From: Mycolicibacterium moriokaense
Lineage (GTDB): Bacteria > Actinomycetota > Actinomycetes > Mycobacteriales > Mycobacteriaceae
Length of the DNA stretch: 64,000 bases
Direction of reading: 5' to 3'
Assembly: GCF_010726085.1 (NCBI RefSeq)
Contig: NZ_AP022560.1
Coordinates: forward strand, 6,014,001 to 6,078,000
Of the stretch, positions 47,433 to 59,540 are shown in pieces; within the stretch, counting starts at the first letter, position 1; the number at the start of each line of letters is the position of its first letter. The notes below the pieces were generated by a model. It worked only from the letters and a program-made list of their open reading frames with translations, made no database searches and was not told the DNA's origin. Position numbers and translations under genes: made by a program.

Positions 47433-47922
47433 CCAGCAGCGGAATTGCCGCGGATTCCGTGCGCAACCGCGCCCAGCTGGCGGCGAAGCCGGGATGCAAC
47501 GGCAAATCGGCGACCTCGTCCTCGGCGACCCAGCGGAGTTCGGCGCTCTCCCGATTAGGGGTGGTCACCAACTGTTCGGGGGCGTCGGCGATGACGGTCG
47601 TGTAGCTCCAGTACGCGTTGTCCTTACCGAAGACCTCTTTGGTGACCACCTTGGTCCGCACGGTCACCTGGTCCGCGGAAAGCCCGGCTTCCTCCCGGGC
47701 CTCCCTTATGGCGGCCTCCTCGACAGTCTCGTGGCTGTCCCTCGCGCCACCCGGCAGACCCCATGTTCCGCCCTGATGGCTCCACGCCGCGCGGTGTTGT
47801 AACAACACTGCCGCCGAGCCGGCGTGGTGCGGGGCGCGCAGCAGCAGACCGGCCGCGCCGTGTTTACCCCAGAACCACGCGCCGGTGTCGGACACCACCC
47901 AACCGTCGCCATCGCCGCGCAC
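47416..47922 (-). CDS. mutT3: Nudix hydrolase, MutT3-like
   Basis: A 168-residue Nudix protein with the full box [24 protein letters not shown] at about residues 57-81 (written here as G-G-A-R then E-x7-REAREEAGL). It is preceded by the [17 protein letters not shown] strand. It corresponds to MutT3 (Rv0413), a homolog of the enzyme that clears oxidised nucleotides, although MutT3 activity is less clear than MutT1. GTG 47922 is the start with the correct N-terminal length. It overlaps thiE by 17 bases at the 3' ends. Confidence 0.88.
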   Translation of the reverse strand: MRGDGDGWVVSDTGAWFWGKHGAAGLLLRAPHHAGSAAVLLQHRAAWSHQGGTWGLPGGARDSHETVEEAAIREAREEAGLSADQVTVRTKVVTKEVFGKDNAYWSYTTVIADAPEQLVTTPNRESAELRWVAEDEVADLPLHPGFAASWARLRTESAAIPLLVNKRL

Positions 47923-48046
47923 GCGTCAAGAATACGGACGAGCGTGTTCGATGAAGCTCTTAGGATTTTTTTATAGAGTGGAAAGCGGTCAGGAACGATA
48001 GCCAGAAGAGCATCAGCCGGATAGAAAAATTGGAGTCCGTGCACTT

Positions 48047-49365
48047 GTGACTGTGGAGCTGGCGCACCCGTCGACCGAGCCACTCGCGTCACGGTCGCCC
48101 ACAACACCAGCGCACCCACGCTGGTGGTTCCTCTGGACTACCCCTGGACGGATCCTGAGCATCGGCGTCGTCCTGTCCGCCCTCGTGATCGCGAGCGCGT
48201 TTGCCACCTCGACCACCATCAACGACCGGCAAGAGGCGCTGACCACCGTTCTAAACCACACCGAACCGTTGGCGTTCGCCGCCGGACAGCTCTACACCAC
48301 GCTGTCGGTGGCCGATGCCGCCGCGGCGACGGCGTTCATCGCCGGCGCCGAACCGCGCGATGTCCGGCAGCGCTACGAGCAGGCGATCACCGATGCCTCG
48401 GTGGCCGTCACGCGGGCCTCGAGCGGGCTCACCGACGAGCAGCTGGTGCAATTGCTCGGCCGGGTCAACGCCGAACTGTCGGTGTACACCGGGCTGGTCG
48501 AGACGGCGCGCACGAACAACCGCGCCGGAAATCCGGTCGGCTCCTCATACCTGTCCGAGGCGTCGGCGTTGATGCAGGCCCGGATCCTGCCCGAGGCGCA
48601 GCGGCTCTACGAGGAGACGTCGGCCCGGGTGGACAAGGAGACCACTGCGTCGACACGGATTCCGGGCCCGGTGATCCTCATCGTGCTCGCCACGCTGCTG
48701 TTCGGCCTCTTCGCCAATCGGTGGCTGGCCCGGCGGACCAGGCGGCGGATCAACATCGGTTTCATCGCGGGCGGGCTCGCGGTGCTGATCATGCTGGTGT
48801 GGGTGGGTACCGCGCTGATCATCTCCACCGCCGACAGTCGCAACGCGAAAGACACTGCGGCCGAATCCCTCAAGACCGTCACCAACCTTGCGATCACCGC
48901 ACAGCAGGCCCGCGCCGACGAGACGCTGTCGCTGATTCGCCGCGGCGACGAGGATGTCCGTAAGCAGTCCTACTACCAGCGCATCGACGAGATGCAGCAG
49001 CAGCTGGCGGACTACCTCGCCCGCGAGGACGTGATCGACAAGACCGACCTCGCCGACGCCGAACAACTGCTCAAGCGCTGGCGCGCGGCCGACGACCGGA
49101 TCAACGCCTACATCGCGGTCGGTAACTACCAGGCCGCGACCCAGGTGGCGCTCGGCACCGGCGAAGACGACTCGACGCCCGCGTTCAACAAGCTCGACGA
49201 CGCGCTCGGCAAGGGCATCGAGGAAAGCCGCAGTCAGCTGCGCAGCGACATCATCAACGCCCACCGAGTGCTCTCCGGCGCTACCGTCGGTACGGCGGTG
49301 CTGTCCGTCGTGGCCGCGTTGGCGGTGGCGTTGGGACTGTGGCCGAGACTGAGTGAGTACCGGTG

Positions 49366-49366
<1 letters not shown>
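48047..49366 (+). CDS. glnX: GlnX, membrane sensor linked to GlnH and PknG
   Basis: A 439-residue membrane protein with a cytoplasmic start, then TM helices near residues 34-54 (ILSIGVVLSALVIASAF), 203-223, 235-255 and 416-436. Two external helical domains lie between them (about 55-200 and 256-415), like a duplicated four-helix-bundle sensor. It corresponds to Rv0412c, which M. tuberculosis work named GlnX; it interacts with GlnH and links amino-acid sensing to PknG. The stop TGA shares one base with the glnH ATG. The 124-base upstream gap has an AT-rich TTTTTTTATAGAGT box (47966-47979) that may be the promoter. Confidence 0.9.
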
Positions 49367-52595
<3,229 letters not shown>

Positions 52596-52762
52596 GACGT
52601 TTGCTACGAAATCCGTCGCCCTTCGACGTGTCCCCCGGCCGTCGGAGGCAAATTCCCTCATCAACCTGCCATAGTCAAGGCACGGAATTCGTAGTAGCGT
52701 GCAGGCCAGGTTGAGTTTCCAGCCTAACTGGTGAGCGAATCAGTTCGACTGAGGAGCCGATC

Positions 52763-53164
52763 ATGAGCACAAGCACCTCCCGGGTATTCCGGCCGGACCC
52801 CGAGTCAATCGGCAGGCGCGAGGTGCACCACCGCGCGATCTTCACCGCCCACTTTGACGCACCGTCGACGGTCACCGTCACTGTCGAGGGTGAGGTGGAC
52901 GCGTCGAACAGCCGGGAGCTCGCCAACTACGTCCAACGTCATATCGCGGGTGCCACGCACCTCGTCGTCGACCTGCGGTTGGTCGACTTTCTGGGCACCG
53001 CCGGATTCGCGGCGCTGCACAACATCAACGTGATCTGCTGTGGTGCCGACGCCACCTGGGTGTTGCAGGCAGGACGGCAGGTGCGCCGGTTGCTCGAGAT
53101 CTGCGATCCCGAAGGAGTGCTACCGCTCGAGCGGTCGCTGTCACTGCTCAACTCCGGTTCGTAA
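52763..53164 (+). CDS. STAS-domain protein, anti-sigma-factor antagonist-like
   Basis: A 133-residue protein with a STAS domain over about residues 28-125. The strand [18 protein letters not shown] and the conserved loop [14 protein letters not shown] are present. The usual phospho-acceptor position (DSSG in SpoIIAA) reads FLGTAG here, so a Thr may take the role. ATG 52763 follows GAGGAG. The 167-base gap from pknG has a near-perfect inverted repeat (TACGAAATCCGT 52605-52616 with ACGGAATTCGTA 52682-52693) with one mismatch. The partner anti-sigma factor is not in the window. It overlaps the convergent ackA by 17 bases. Confidence 0.86.
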   Translation: MSTSTSRVFRPDPESIGRREVHHRAIFTAHFDAPSTVTVTVEGEVDASNSRELANYVQRHIAGATHLVVDLRLVDFLGTAGFAALHNINVICCGADATWVLQAGRQVRRLLEICDPEGVLPLERSLSLLNSGS

Positions 53165-54284
53165 GCAGCGACACGCAGGCTCGGGCGATCGCCAGTTCTT
53201 CGTCGGTGGGAATCACCAGCACCGTGGTGGCCGAATCGTCCGTCGAAATCCGGCGCGCCTCCCTGCGGGGGTCGGCGTTGAGTTGTTCGTCGAGTTCGAC
53301 ACCCAATGCGGTCATGCCGCTCAGTGCGTCGCGCCGGACGGCGGCGTCGTTCTCGCCGACACCCGCGGTGAAGGTGATGACGTCGGCGGTGCCCAGCACG
53401 GCGAGGTAGGCGCCGATGTACTTGCGCAGCCGGTGGATGTACACGTCGTAGGCCAATTGTGCTGCCGCATCACCTGATGCGATCTGCCGATGGACCACGC
53501 GGAAGTCGATGTGGCCGCCGAGACCCAGCATCCCGGAGCGCCGGTTGAGCATCGACTCGATGTCGTCGACGCTCATCTTCGCGGTGCGCCACAGATAGGC
53601 GTAGATCCCGGGGTCGAGGTCGCCCGAGCGCGTGCCCATCACCAGGCCCTCCATCGGCGTCAGACCCATCGATGTCTCCACCGGCCGGCCGCCGACGATC
53701 ACCGATGCCGATGCGCCGTTGCCGAGGTGCAGCACGATCTGGCGTAGCGAATCCAGTGGGGCGCCAAGGAATTCGGCCGCCTGCTCGCTGACGTACTGGT
53801 GCGAGGTGCCGTGGAAGCCGTACCGCCGAATGCCCCACTTGGCGGCGAGATCACGGTCGATCGCATAGGTCGCCGCCGCCGGCGGCAGGTCATGGAAGAA
53901 GGCGGTGTCGAACACGGCGATGTGCGGCAGGTCGGGAAGTGCGCGGCGCGCGACCTCGATGCCGAGCAGCGCGGGCGGATTGTGCAGCGGCGCAAGCGGA
54001 GATAGCTCGTCGATCCTGGCTACCACGGCGTCATCCACGAGCGTGGGCTCGTACAGGTCCGGCCCGCCGTGCACCACCCGGTGCCCCACCGCGACCAGTC
54101 CGGTCATGTCGTCGTCCAGCTCGTCGAAGGCGGCCTGCAGTGCGGCGGCGTGATCGGGGACTCCCCCGTCCTCTTCTCCGATGCGCTCGACGATGCCGTC
54201 GGCGATGGTGTCGCCCGAATCCGCATCGACGACCGCGTATTTCAACGACGAGGACCCGGAGTTGACGACCAGCACGCGGTTCAT
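53148..54284 (-). CDS. ackA: acetate kinase
   Basis: A 378-residue ASKHA-fold kinase interconverting acetyl phosphate and acetate with ATP. Signatures are [14 protein letters not shown] (about residues 4-17), [21 protein letters not shown] near residue 160, [12 protein letters not shown] near residue 190, and [13 protein letters not shown] near residue 315. It is slightly shorter than the usual ~390-400 residues. The ATG at 54284 overlaps the pta stop by four bases. It corresponds to Rv0409. Confidence 0.95.
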   Translation of the reverse strand: MNRVLVVNSGSSSLKYAVVDADSGDTIADGIVERIGEEDGGVPDHAAALQAAFDELDDDMTGLVAVGHRVVHGGPDLYEPTLVDDAVVARIDELSPLAPLHNPPALLGIEVARRALPDLPHIAVFDTAFFHDLPPAAATYAIDRDLAAKWGIRRYGFHGTSHQYVSEQAAEFLGAPLDSLRQIVLHLGNGASASVIVGGRPVETSMGLTPMEGLVMGTRSGDLDPGIYAYLWRTAKMSVDDIESMLNRRSGMLGLGGHIDFRVVHRQIASGDAAAQLAYDVYIHRLRKYIGAYLAVLGTADVITFTAGVGENDAAVRRDALSGMTALGVELDEQLNADPRREARRISTDDSATTVLVIPTDEELAIARACVSLLTNRS

Positions 54285-56353
54285 AGGGCCTGCGCCTGGA
54301 TCGCGGTGATGGCAACGGTGTTCACGATGTCCTCGACCAATGCACCCCTCGACAGATCGTTCACTGGTTTCCTCAGGCCCTGCAGGACCGGTCCGATCGC
54401 GATCGCGCCCGCGCTTCGCTGCACCGCCTTGTAGGTGTTGTTGCCCGTGTTGAGGTCGGGGAAGATCAACACGGTCGCACGCCCGGCGACCTTGGAGTCG
54501 GGCATCTTCGTCTTGGCCACCGACGGTTCGACCGCGGCGTCGTACTGGATCGGCCCGTCGACCAACAGGTCGGGTTCCCGCTGGCGTACGAGTTCCGTTG
54601 CGGTCCTGACCTTGTCGACATCCGCGCCGGTTCCGCTGGTGCCGGTCGAATACGACAGCATGGCGACGCGCGGGTCGATGCCAAACCTGGCTGCGGTGCG
54701 TGCCGAGGAGATCGCGATGTCGGCGAGCTGTTCGGCCGTCGGATCCGGCACGATCGCGCAGTCGCCGTAGGCGAGTACGCGGTCCGACAGGCACATCAGG
54801 AAGATGCTCGACACCGTCGATACGTCGGGCAGCGTCTTGATGATCTCGAACGCGGGCCGCACGGTGTGGGCGGTGGTGTGCCTGGCGCCCGACACCATGC
54901 CGTCCACCATGTCGTTGTGCACCAACATGGTGCCGAAGTACGACACGTCGTGGATGATCTCGCGGGCCTGCTCGACCGTCACCCCCTTGCGCTTTCGGAG
55001 TTCTGCGTACTGTTCGGCGAACTGGTCACAGAGCTCGCTGGTCTGCGGGTTGAGTACCGTTGCCGACGACAGGTCGAGGCCGAGTTCGGCTGCGCGCGCC
55101 CGGATCCGGGCTTCCTCGCCGAGGATGGTCAGATCGGCGACGCCGCGCGCAAGCAGGCGGCCCGCCGCGGTGAGGATGCGATCGTCGTCGCCCTCCGGCA
55201 GCACAATGTGCTTGCGGTCCGAGCGCGCCCAGTCCAGCAGCTGGTAGGTGAACATCTGCGGGGTCACCACCGACGGAATCGCAATGCTCAACTGCGCCAG
55301 TAGATCCGCGGTGTCGACGTACTCCTCCATCAGCGCGAGCGCGGTGTCGATCTTGCGCAGCGAGGTGGCCGTGACCCGGCCCCGCGTCGCCGCCACCCGG
55401 CTGGCCGTCTCGAAGGTGCCGAACCTCGTCGCGATGATCGGCACTCGCAGGTCCAGCCCGGACACCAGCGATGCGATCGACGGGTGCAGCTCCAGTCCGC
55501 CATTGAGGATGAGGCAGCTCAGCGACGGAAAGCCCGCTGCGGCATGGGCACTCACGACGGCGAGGACGACGTCGGAGCGGTCGCCGGCCGTGATGACGGC
55601 CACGCCTTCCTTGAGCCGCTCGAGCACGTGCTCGGCGGTCATGCCCGCCACCAGCACATGCATCGCCTCGCGTGACAGCAGCGCGGGATCGCCCGCGATC
55701 ACGGTGCCCTCGACGGCTACCTGTAGCTCGGCGACCGACGGGGCGACCAACAGCGGTTCCTCGGGTAGCACGTAGCACTTCGGGCCGAACGGCTCGAGCG
55801 CCGCCGCGACGGCTGCCATCGCGCTCGGGTCGCAGCGGTTGGCCACCACCGCCGCGGTGTGCGCGTGCTGGGCACGGATCTCGGCCAGACAGACGTCGGT
55901 GATCTGCGCGACCTGCTCGGGGCTGCGGTCCTTGGCTTTCACCGCCAGGACGACGGGTGCACCGAGATTGGCCGCGATGCGCGCGTTGGTCGACAGCTCG
56001 CTGGGTGCGGCGACGTCGGTGTAGTCGCTGCCGACGATGAGGACCGCGTCGCACTGGTCGGCCACCCGGTGGTAGCGGTCGACGATGTCACCGATGGCGG
56101 AGTCGGGGTCTTCGTGCAGCTGCTGGTAACTGACTCCGACGCACTCCTCATAGGACAGCCCCGCTGTCGCCTGGGAGAGCAGGAGCTCGAGGATGTAGTC
56201 GCGCTCCTCGCCGAGGCGGGTGATCGGCCGGAACACGCCGACCTTTGCCACCGTCGCCGCCAATCGATGCAGAATTCCCAGCGCGATCGTCGACTTACCC
56301 GTGTCGCCCTCGGGTGAAGCGATGTAGATCCCGGAATTCGGCTTGGCGGGCAC
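54281..56353 (-). CDS. pta: phosphate acetyltransferase (long, DRTGG type)
   Basis: A 690-residue enzyme converting acetyl-CoA and phosphate into acetyl phosphate. The N-terminal P-loop-like part begins [19 protein letters not shown] central DRTGG-type region is followed by the catalytic C-terminal half (about 365-690), with [39 protein letters not shown] and [18 protein letters not shown]. This is the long Pta form found in enterobacteria and mycobacteria (Rv0408). It is coupled to ackA by ATGA. In M. tuberculosis fgd1 follows on this side, whereas here a different cluster begins. Confidence 0.95.
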   Translation of the reverse strand: MPAKPNSGIYIASPEGDTGKSTIALGILHRLAATVAKVGVFRPITRLGEERDYILELLLSQATAGLSYEECVGVSYQQLHEDPDSAIGDIVDRYHRVADQCDAVLIVGSDYTDVAAPSELSTNARIAANLGAPVVLAVKAKDRSPEQVAQITDVCLAEIRAQHAHTAAVVANRCDPSAMAAVAAALEPFGPKCYVLPEEPLLVAPSVAELQVAVEGTVIAGDPALLSREAMHVLVAGMTAEHVLERLKEGVAVITAGDRSDVVLAVVSAHAAAGFPSLSCLILNGGLELHPSIASLVSGLDLRVPIIATRFGTFETASRVAATRGRVTATSLRKIDTALALMEEYVDTADLLAQLSIAIPSVVTPQMFTYQLLDWARSDRKHIVLPEGDDDRILTAAGRLLARGVADLTILGEEARIRARAAELGLDLSSATVLNPQTSELCDQFAEQYAELRKRKGVTVEQAREIIHDVSYFGTMLVHNDMVDGMVSGARHTTAHTVRPAFEIIKTLPDVSTVSSIFLMCLSDRVLAYGDCAIVPDPTAEQLADIAISSARTAARFGIDPRVAMLSYSTGTSGTGADVDKVRTATELVRQREPDLLVDGPIQYDAAVEPSVAKTKMPDSKVAGRATVLIFPDLNTGNNTYKAVQRSAGAIAIGPVLQGLRKPVNDLSRGALVEDIVNTVAITAIQAQAL

Positions 56354-56650
56354 GTGTCGAGCCTAGGACACGCTCGGTCATCGGCCGGTTGGACTGCACT
56401 GAGCGCCAATGTCGTTTACGATCTTGATCGCGTACGGCCTCGGGGGCCGGGTGACACGCCTAGCACGCTGCGGTTTATCCGCTGCGAGGCTCCGAGTAAT
56501 CAATGCACATGTGATATTGGTCATACGCCACGCCAAGTTCCGGAATTTGCTGGTACTGTTCTTGGAAGCTTAAAGCCGTTATCAGCGATCTTGTTGCTGC
56601 GGCAAATAGCGTAACTGACTGCCCGTCGGGGGGCTGTTCAAAGGTGAATC
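56354..56650. other. 297-base divergent intergenic region between pta and the glycan cluster
   Basis: No credible gene is seen. The region is more AT-rich than its surroundings toward the right half (56490-56640). It holds two short hairpin-forming repeats: CGGCC-loop-GGCCG near 56435-56449 and GCGG-TTTAT-CCGC near 56471-56483. A -10-like TAGCGT at 56607-56612 has no convincing -35. I looked for TPP, c-di-GMP and ydaO-type conserved blocks and recognised none. It must carry the promoters of pta (leftward) and of the glycan-type cluster (rightward). Confidence 0.5.
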
Positions 56651-58123
56651 TTGGAAACGACGCTCGCCGCTTCCGTGCGCCCGTTTGTTCTGGTTGATGA
56701 GCCACCACCACCCCCGTCGATACCCCTCACGCAGCGATACTGGCCCCGCCTCGCGTTCGTCGGCGCCCTGGCGTTCGGGGCCTATGCCTTCGCGATCGCA
56801 GAGGTGATCGGCCACGCATTGACGGGTTCGCGGGCGATACTCCTGGTTGTCCTGCCCATCCACATGGCCGTCATCGCCACCGGATACCGGCAACCACCGC
56901 GGGGCATTAGCGATGGTGAGTCGGACTGGATAGTCGCCGTCCTGGTCGGGATCCTCGGCTTCACCGGACTTCACCTGTTACAGCATCGGACGCCGACCTT
57001 GGCGACGCTGTGGCAGCTGAACCTGTTCGGCGTCATCCTCTGGACCGCGTGCCTGTTCGCGATCATGCTCGGAGTTCGGTACGTCGTGCAGATGTGGCAG
57101 ATGTGGCTGTTCGCGTTGTGCTGCGTCAGCCCGCTGCCGTTTCTCATGACGGCGGCCGCCTTCGGCGGGTCCGATACCACGATCGCATTGCTGACAGCCG
57201 TTGTCGGGGCCGTCGCCGTGTTTCTCGCCGGGCGCCGCGCACCGCTCGGCCACCGCACGTTGGCCACCCTCGTATGCCTGGCCACCGCGGTCGCGCTGAC
57301 ACTGATGCTGGGCGATCACCTCAGCCTCGCCGCCACGGTCGTGCTCGTCGCGGGCATCGTGCCCGTCATCGTCACGGTGGTGATGTTGTTGCGGGCCGGC
57401 GCAAACCACGAGACCACCATGACAACCACCCGGCCCAACCTGCCGCGCCGCTCACCGCTGTCGCTGGTGCCGCTGGTGCTGATGGCCGTGGCGCTGCTGG
57501 TGGTCAATCCGCCACACGCGCGGGGCATGGACGCCACGCAAGCCGCGGCTGATTGGGTGCAACGCGCCGGACTCGGTGCGCCGGAGACGTTCCCGTTCAT
57601 CACGAGGTTCGCCGGCCATGACGCCACACTGGTCCGCTATACCGTGCCCGCGGCGGCCGGCATGCCGGCGGCAGCCGTCGATGTCCTCACCGCCCGGCAG
57701 CCCTCGACGCTCCGGGATCTCGACCACATGGTCTGGTATCCGAGCAGCAGACCACTCGAATACCAGTCGGCGACAGGCGAAGCGATGCCCGCCGGTGCGC
57801 GCATCATCCACAGCAACGCCGATGCCACGACCGACGCCAACGCGGTCGACTGGTACGCCGTCACCTGGCTGTGGGATACCGGCACCGCTCATCAACGTGT
57901 CACCGTCATCGTCAATCAGGCACCTAACACCGATGCACCTCCGCCGACCCCGCAAGAGCTGTCGTTTCTCGACATGTCACTGAAACCGGCGCTGTGGTTG
58001 GCCCGCCAGCAGCCCGACGGCACCGGTCAGGTGGACCCCCTCGTCGTCGAACGCGCGGACCAGGTCATCGAACTGTTGAAGAACTCGTCCGGCCCCGAAC
58101 CCCCATCAGACACCGGTGTCTGA
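56651..58123 (+). CDS. polytopic protein with exosortase-like and EpsI-like features
   Basis: A 490-residue protein (TTG start; weak upstream signal). Residues 28-260 hold about eight hydrophobic segments, including a QMWLFALCCVSPLPFLMTAA stretch that resembles the PLP-containing helix of exosortases. The Cys/Arg/His catalytic pattern expected later in exosortases is not evident. After a membrane span at about 275-295 comes a soluble C-terminal domain (about 300-490) with MVWYPSSRPLEY and VDWYAVTWLWDTG, reminiscent of the EpsI-type domain. The assignment is tentative. Its 3' end overlaps the GT2 start by eight bases, so it belongs to the four-gene glycan-type unit. Confidence 0.75.
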   Translation: METTLAASVRPFVLVDEPPPPPSIPLTQRYWPRLAFVGALAFGAYAFAIAEVIGHALTGSRAILLVVLPIHMAVIATGYRQPPRGISDGESDWIVAVLVGILGFTGLHLLQHRTPTLATLWQLNLFGVILWTACLFAIMLGVRYVVQMWQMWLFALCCVSPLPFLMTAAAFGGSDTTIALLTAVVGAVAVFLAGRRAPLGHRTLATLVCLATAVALTLMLGDHLSLAATVVLVAGIVPVIVTVVMLLRAGANHETTMTTTRPNLPRRSPLSLVPLVLMAVALLVVNPPHARGMDATQAAADWVQRAGLGAPETFPFITRFAGHDATLVRYTVPAAAGMPAAAVDVLTARQPSTLRDLDHMVWYPSSRPLEYQSATGEAMPAGARIIHSNADATTDANAVDWYAVTWLWDTGTAHQRVTVIVNQAPNTDAPPPTPQELSFLDMSLKPALWLARQQPDGTGQVDPLVVERADQVIELLKNSSGPEPPSDTGV

Positions 58124-59540
58124 GACGTCCGAAGCGGTTGTGCTGCCGGCGCACATGTCGGCACGCACACTGCTCGGGCGCACCTCGCTGATCATCCTCG
58201 CCATCCTGGCGGCGGTGCTCATCACCGTCATCATCTTCTGGCCGCACGACATACCCCCGCTGATCACCGGGTCGATCGCGCTGCTGTATCTCTGCTCGAC
58301 GATCGACCGCAACTATCTCGTGCTCAGGGGTCTGAAGTCCTCGGCCCTGATCCGCGTCAGCGACGACGAGGCGAGGATGCTGACCGACGGGGAACTGCCG
58401 GTCTACACCGTCCTGCTGCCCGTCTACGACGAACCGGCCATCGTCTCCAATCTCATCAATGGCGTGGGCAAGCTCGACTACCCGAGCGACAAGCTCGAGA
58501 TCCTGCTGCTGGTGGAAGAGGACGATATCGCCACGCAGAACGCACTTTTCGATGCGGACCTGCGTTCCGTGCGGATCGTCCTGGTGCCCCACAGCCTGCC
58601 CAAGACGAAGCCCAAGGCGTGCAACTACGGTATGTCTCTGCCCGATCTGCGGGGCGAGCTGGTGACGATCTACGACGCCGAGGACATTCCCGACCCCCTG
58701 CAGCTGCGACGCGCGGTCGTCGCTTTCCGCCGCACCCCACCCGACGTGGGCTGCCTGCAGGCGCGGCTCGCGTACTTCAACGAGCGCCAGAACCTGCTCA
58801 CCCGGTGGTTTTCGCTGGAGTATGACCAGTGGTTCGGAGTCGTGTTGCCCGCCGTCGACGAGCTGCGGTGCGTGGTGCCGCTGGGCGGAACGTCCAACCA
58901 CATGTCGACCAGGGTGTGGCGCGAGATCGGTGGCTGGGACGAGTTCAACGTCACCGAGGATGCCGACCTGGGTGTTCGCCTGGCCCGACACGGCTACCGG
59001 ACACTCATTCTCGACTCGATCACGTTGGAGGAAGCCAACTCTGACGTGGTCAACTGGATCAGGCAGCGGTCCCGTTGGTACAAGGGTTACCTGCAGACCA
59101 TGATGGTCCACCTGCGGACACCGGCCGACCTGCGAAAGACAGTCGGTACCAAGGCGACGCTGCGGCTGGTCAACATGACCGGCGGAGTGCCACTGACCGC
59201 CGCCATCAACCTGGTCTTCTGGTTCATCATGGTGGTGTGGGTGCTCGGCAGGCCCCAATTCGTGACCGAGCTCTTCCCGCCGATCACCTATTACATCTGC
59301 CTGGCGCTGTTCATCGTCGGCGCACCGCTTTCGGTCTTCGTCGGGCTGATCGCCACCCAGGCACTCGGCAAGCCCTACCTGTGGTGGGCCGCGCTCCTGG
59401 CGCCCATGTATTGGGTGCTGCAGTCGATTGCCGCGTTGAAAGCCCTGTACCAGTTCGTTTTCCGGCCGTTCTTCTGGGAGAAGACGGTGCATGGTCTCAC
59501 CCACCAGGCAGCCTCGACCCCAACCTCTGGAGGAAACTGA
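58116..59540 (+). CDS. membrane glycosyltransferase family 2, processive synthase type
   Basis: A 474-residue GT2 (GTG start). Two N-terminal TM helices (about residues 22-65) are followed by a cytosolic catalytic domain with VLLPVYDEP near residue 98, VEEDD near residue 132, DAED (DxD-type) near residue 187, TEDADLG near residue 280 and QRSRW near residue 318. Four C-terminal TM helices complete the protein. The D, DxD, TED, QxxRW set is that of cellulose- and hyaluronan-type synthases. There is no PilZ domain. It probably polymerises a sugar and moves it through the membrane; the sugar is unknown. The next gene is BcsB-like and starts within its stop (TGATG). Confidence 0.9.
   Translation: MSETSEAVVLPAHMSARTLLGRTSLIILAILAAVLITVIIFWPHDIPPLITGSIALLYLCSTIDRNYLVLRGLKSSALIRVSDDEARMLTDGELPVYTVLLPVYDEPAIVSNLINGVGKLDYPSDKLEILLLVEEDDIATQNALFDADLRSVRIVLVPHSLPKTKPKACNYGMSLPDLRGELVTIYDAEDIPDPLQLRRAVVAFRRTPPDVGCLQARLAYFNERQNLLTRWFSLEYDQWFGVVLPAVDELRCVVPLGGTSNHMSTRVWREIGGWDEFNVTEDADLGVRLARHGYRTLILDSITLEEANSDVVNWIRQRSRWYKGYLQTMMVHLRTPADLRKTVGTKATLRLVNMTGGVPLTAAINLVFWFIMVVWVLGRPQFVTELFPPITYYICLALFIVGAPLSVFVGLIATQALGKPYLWWAALLAPMYWVLQSIAALKALYQFVFRPFFWEKTVHGLTHQAASTPTSGGN

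Noticed and set aside
56354..56650. Possible c-di-GMP or ydaO-type riboswitch before the glycan cluster
   Set aside because: Some GC-rich hairpins are present but none of the conserved motif blocks could be aligned.
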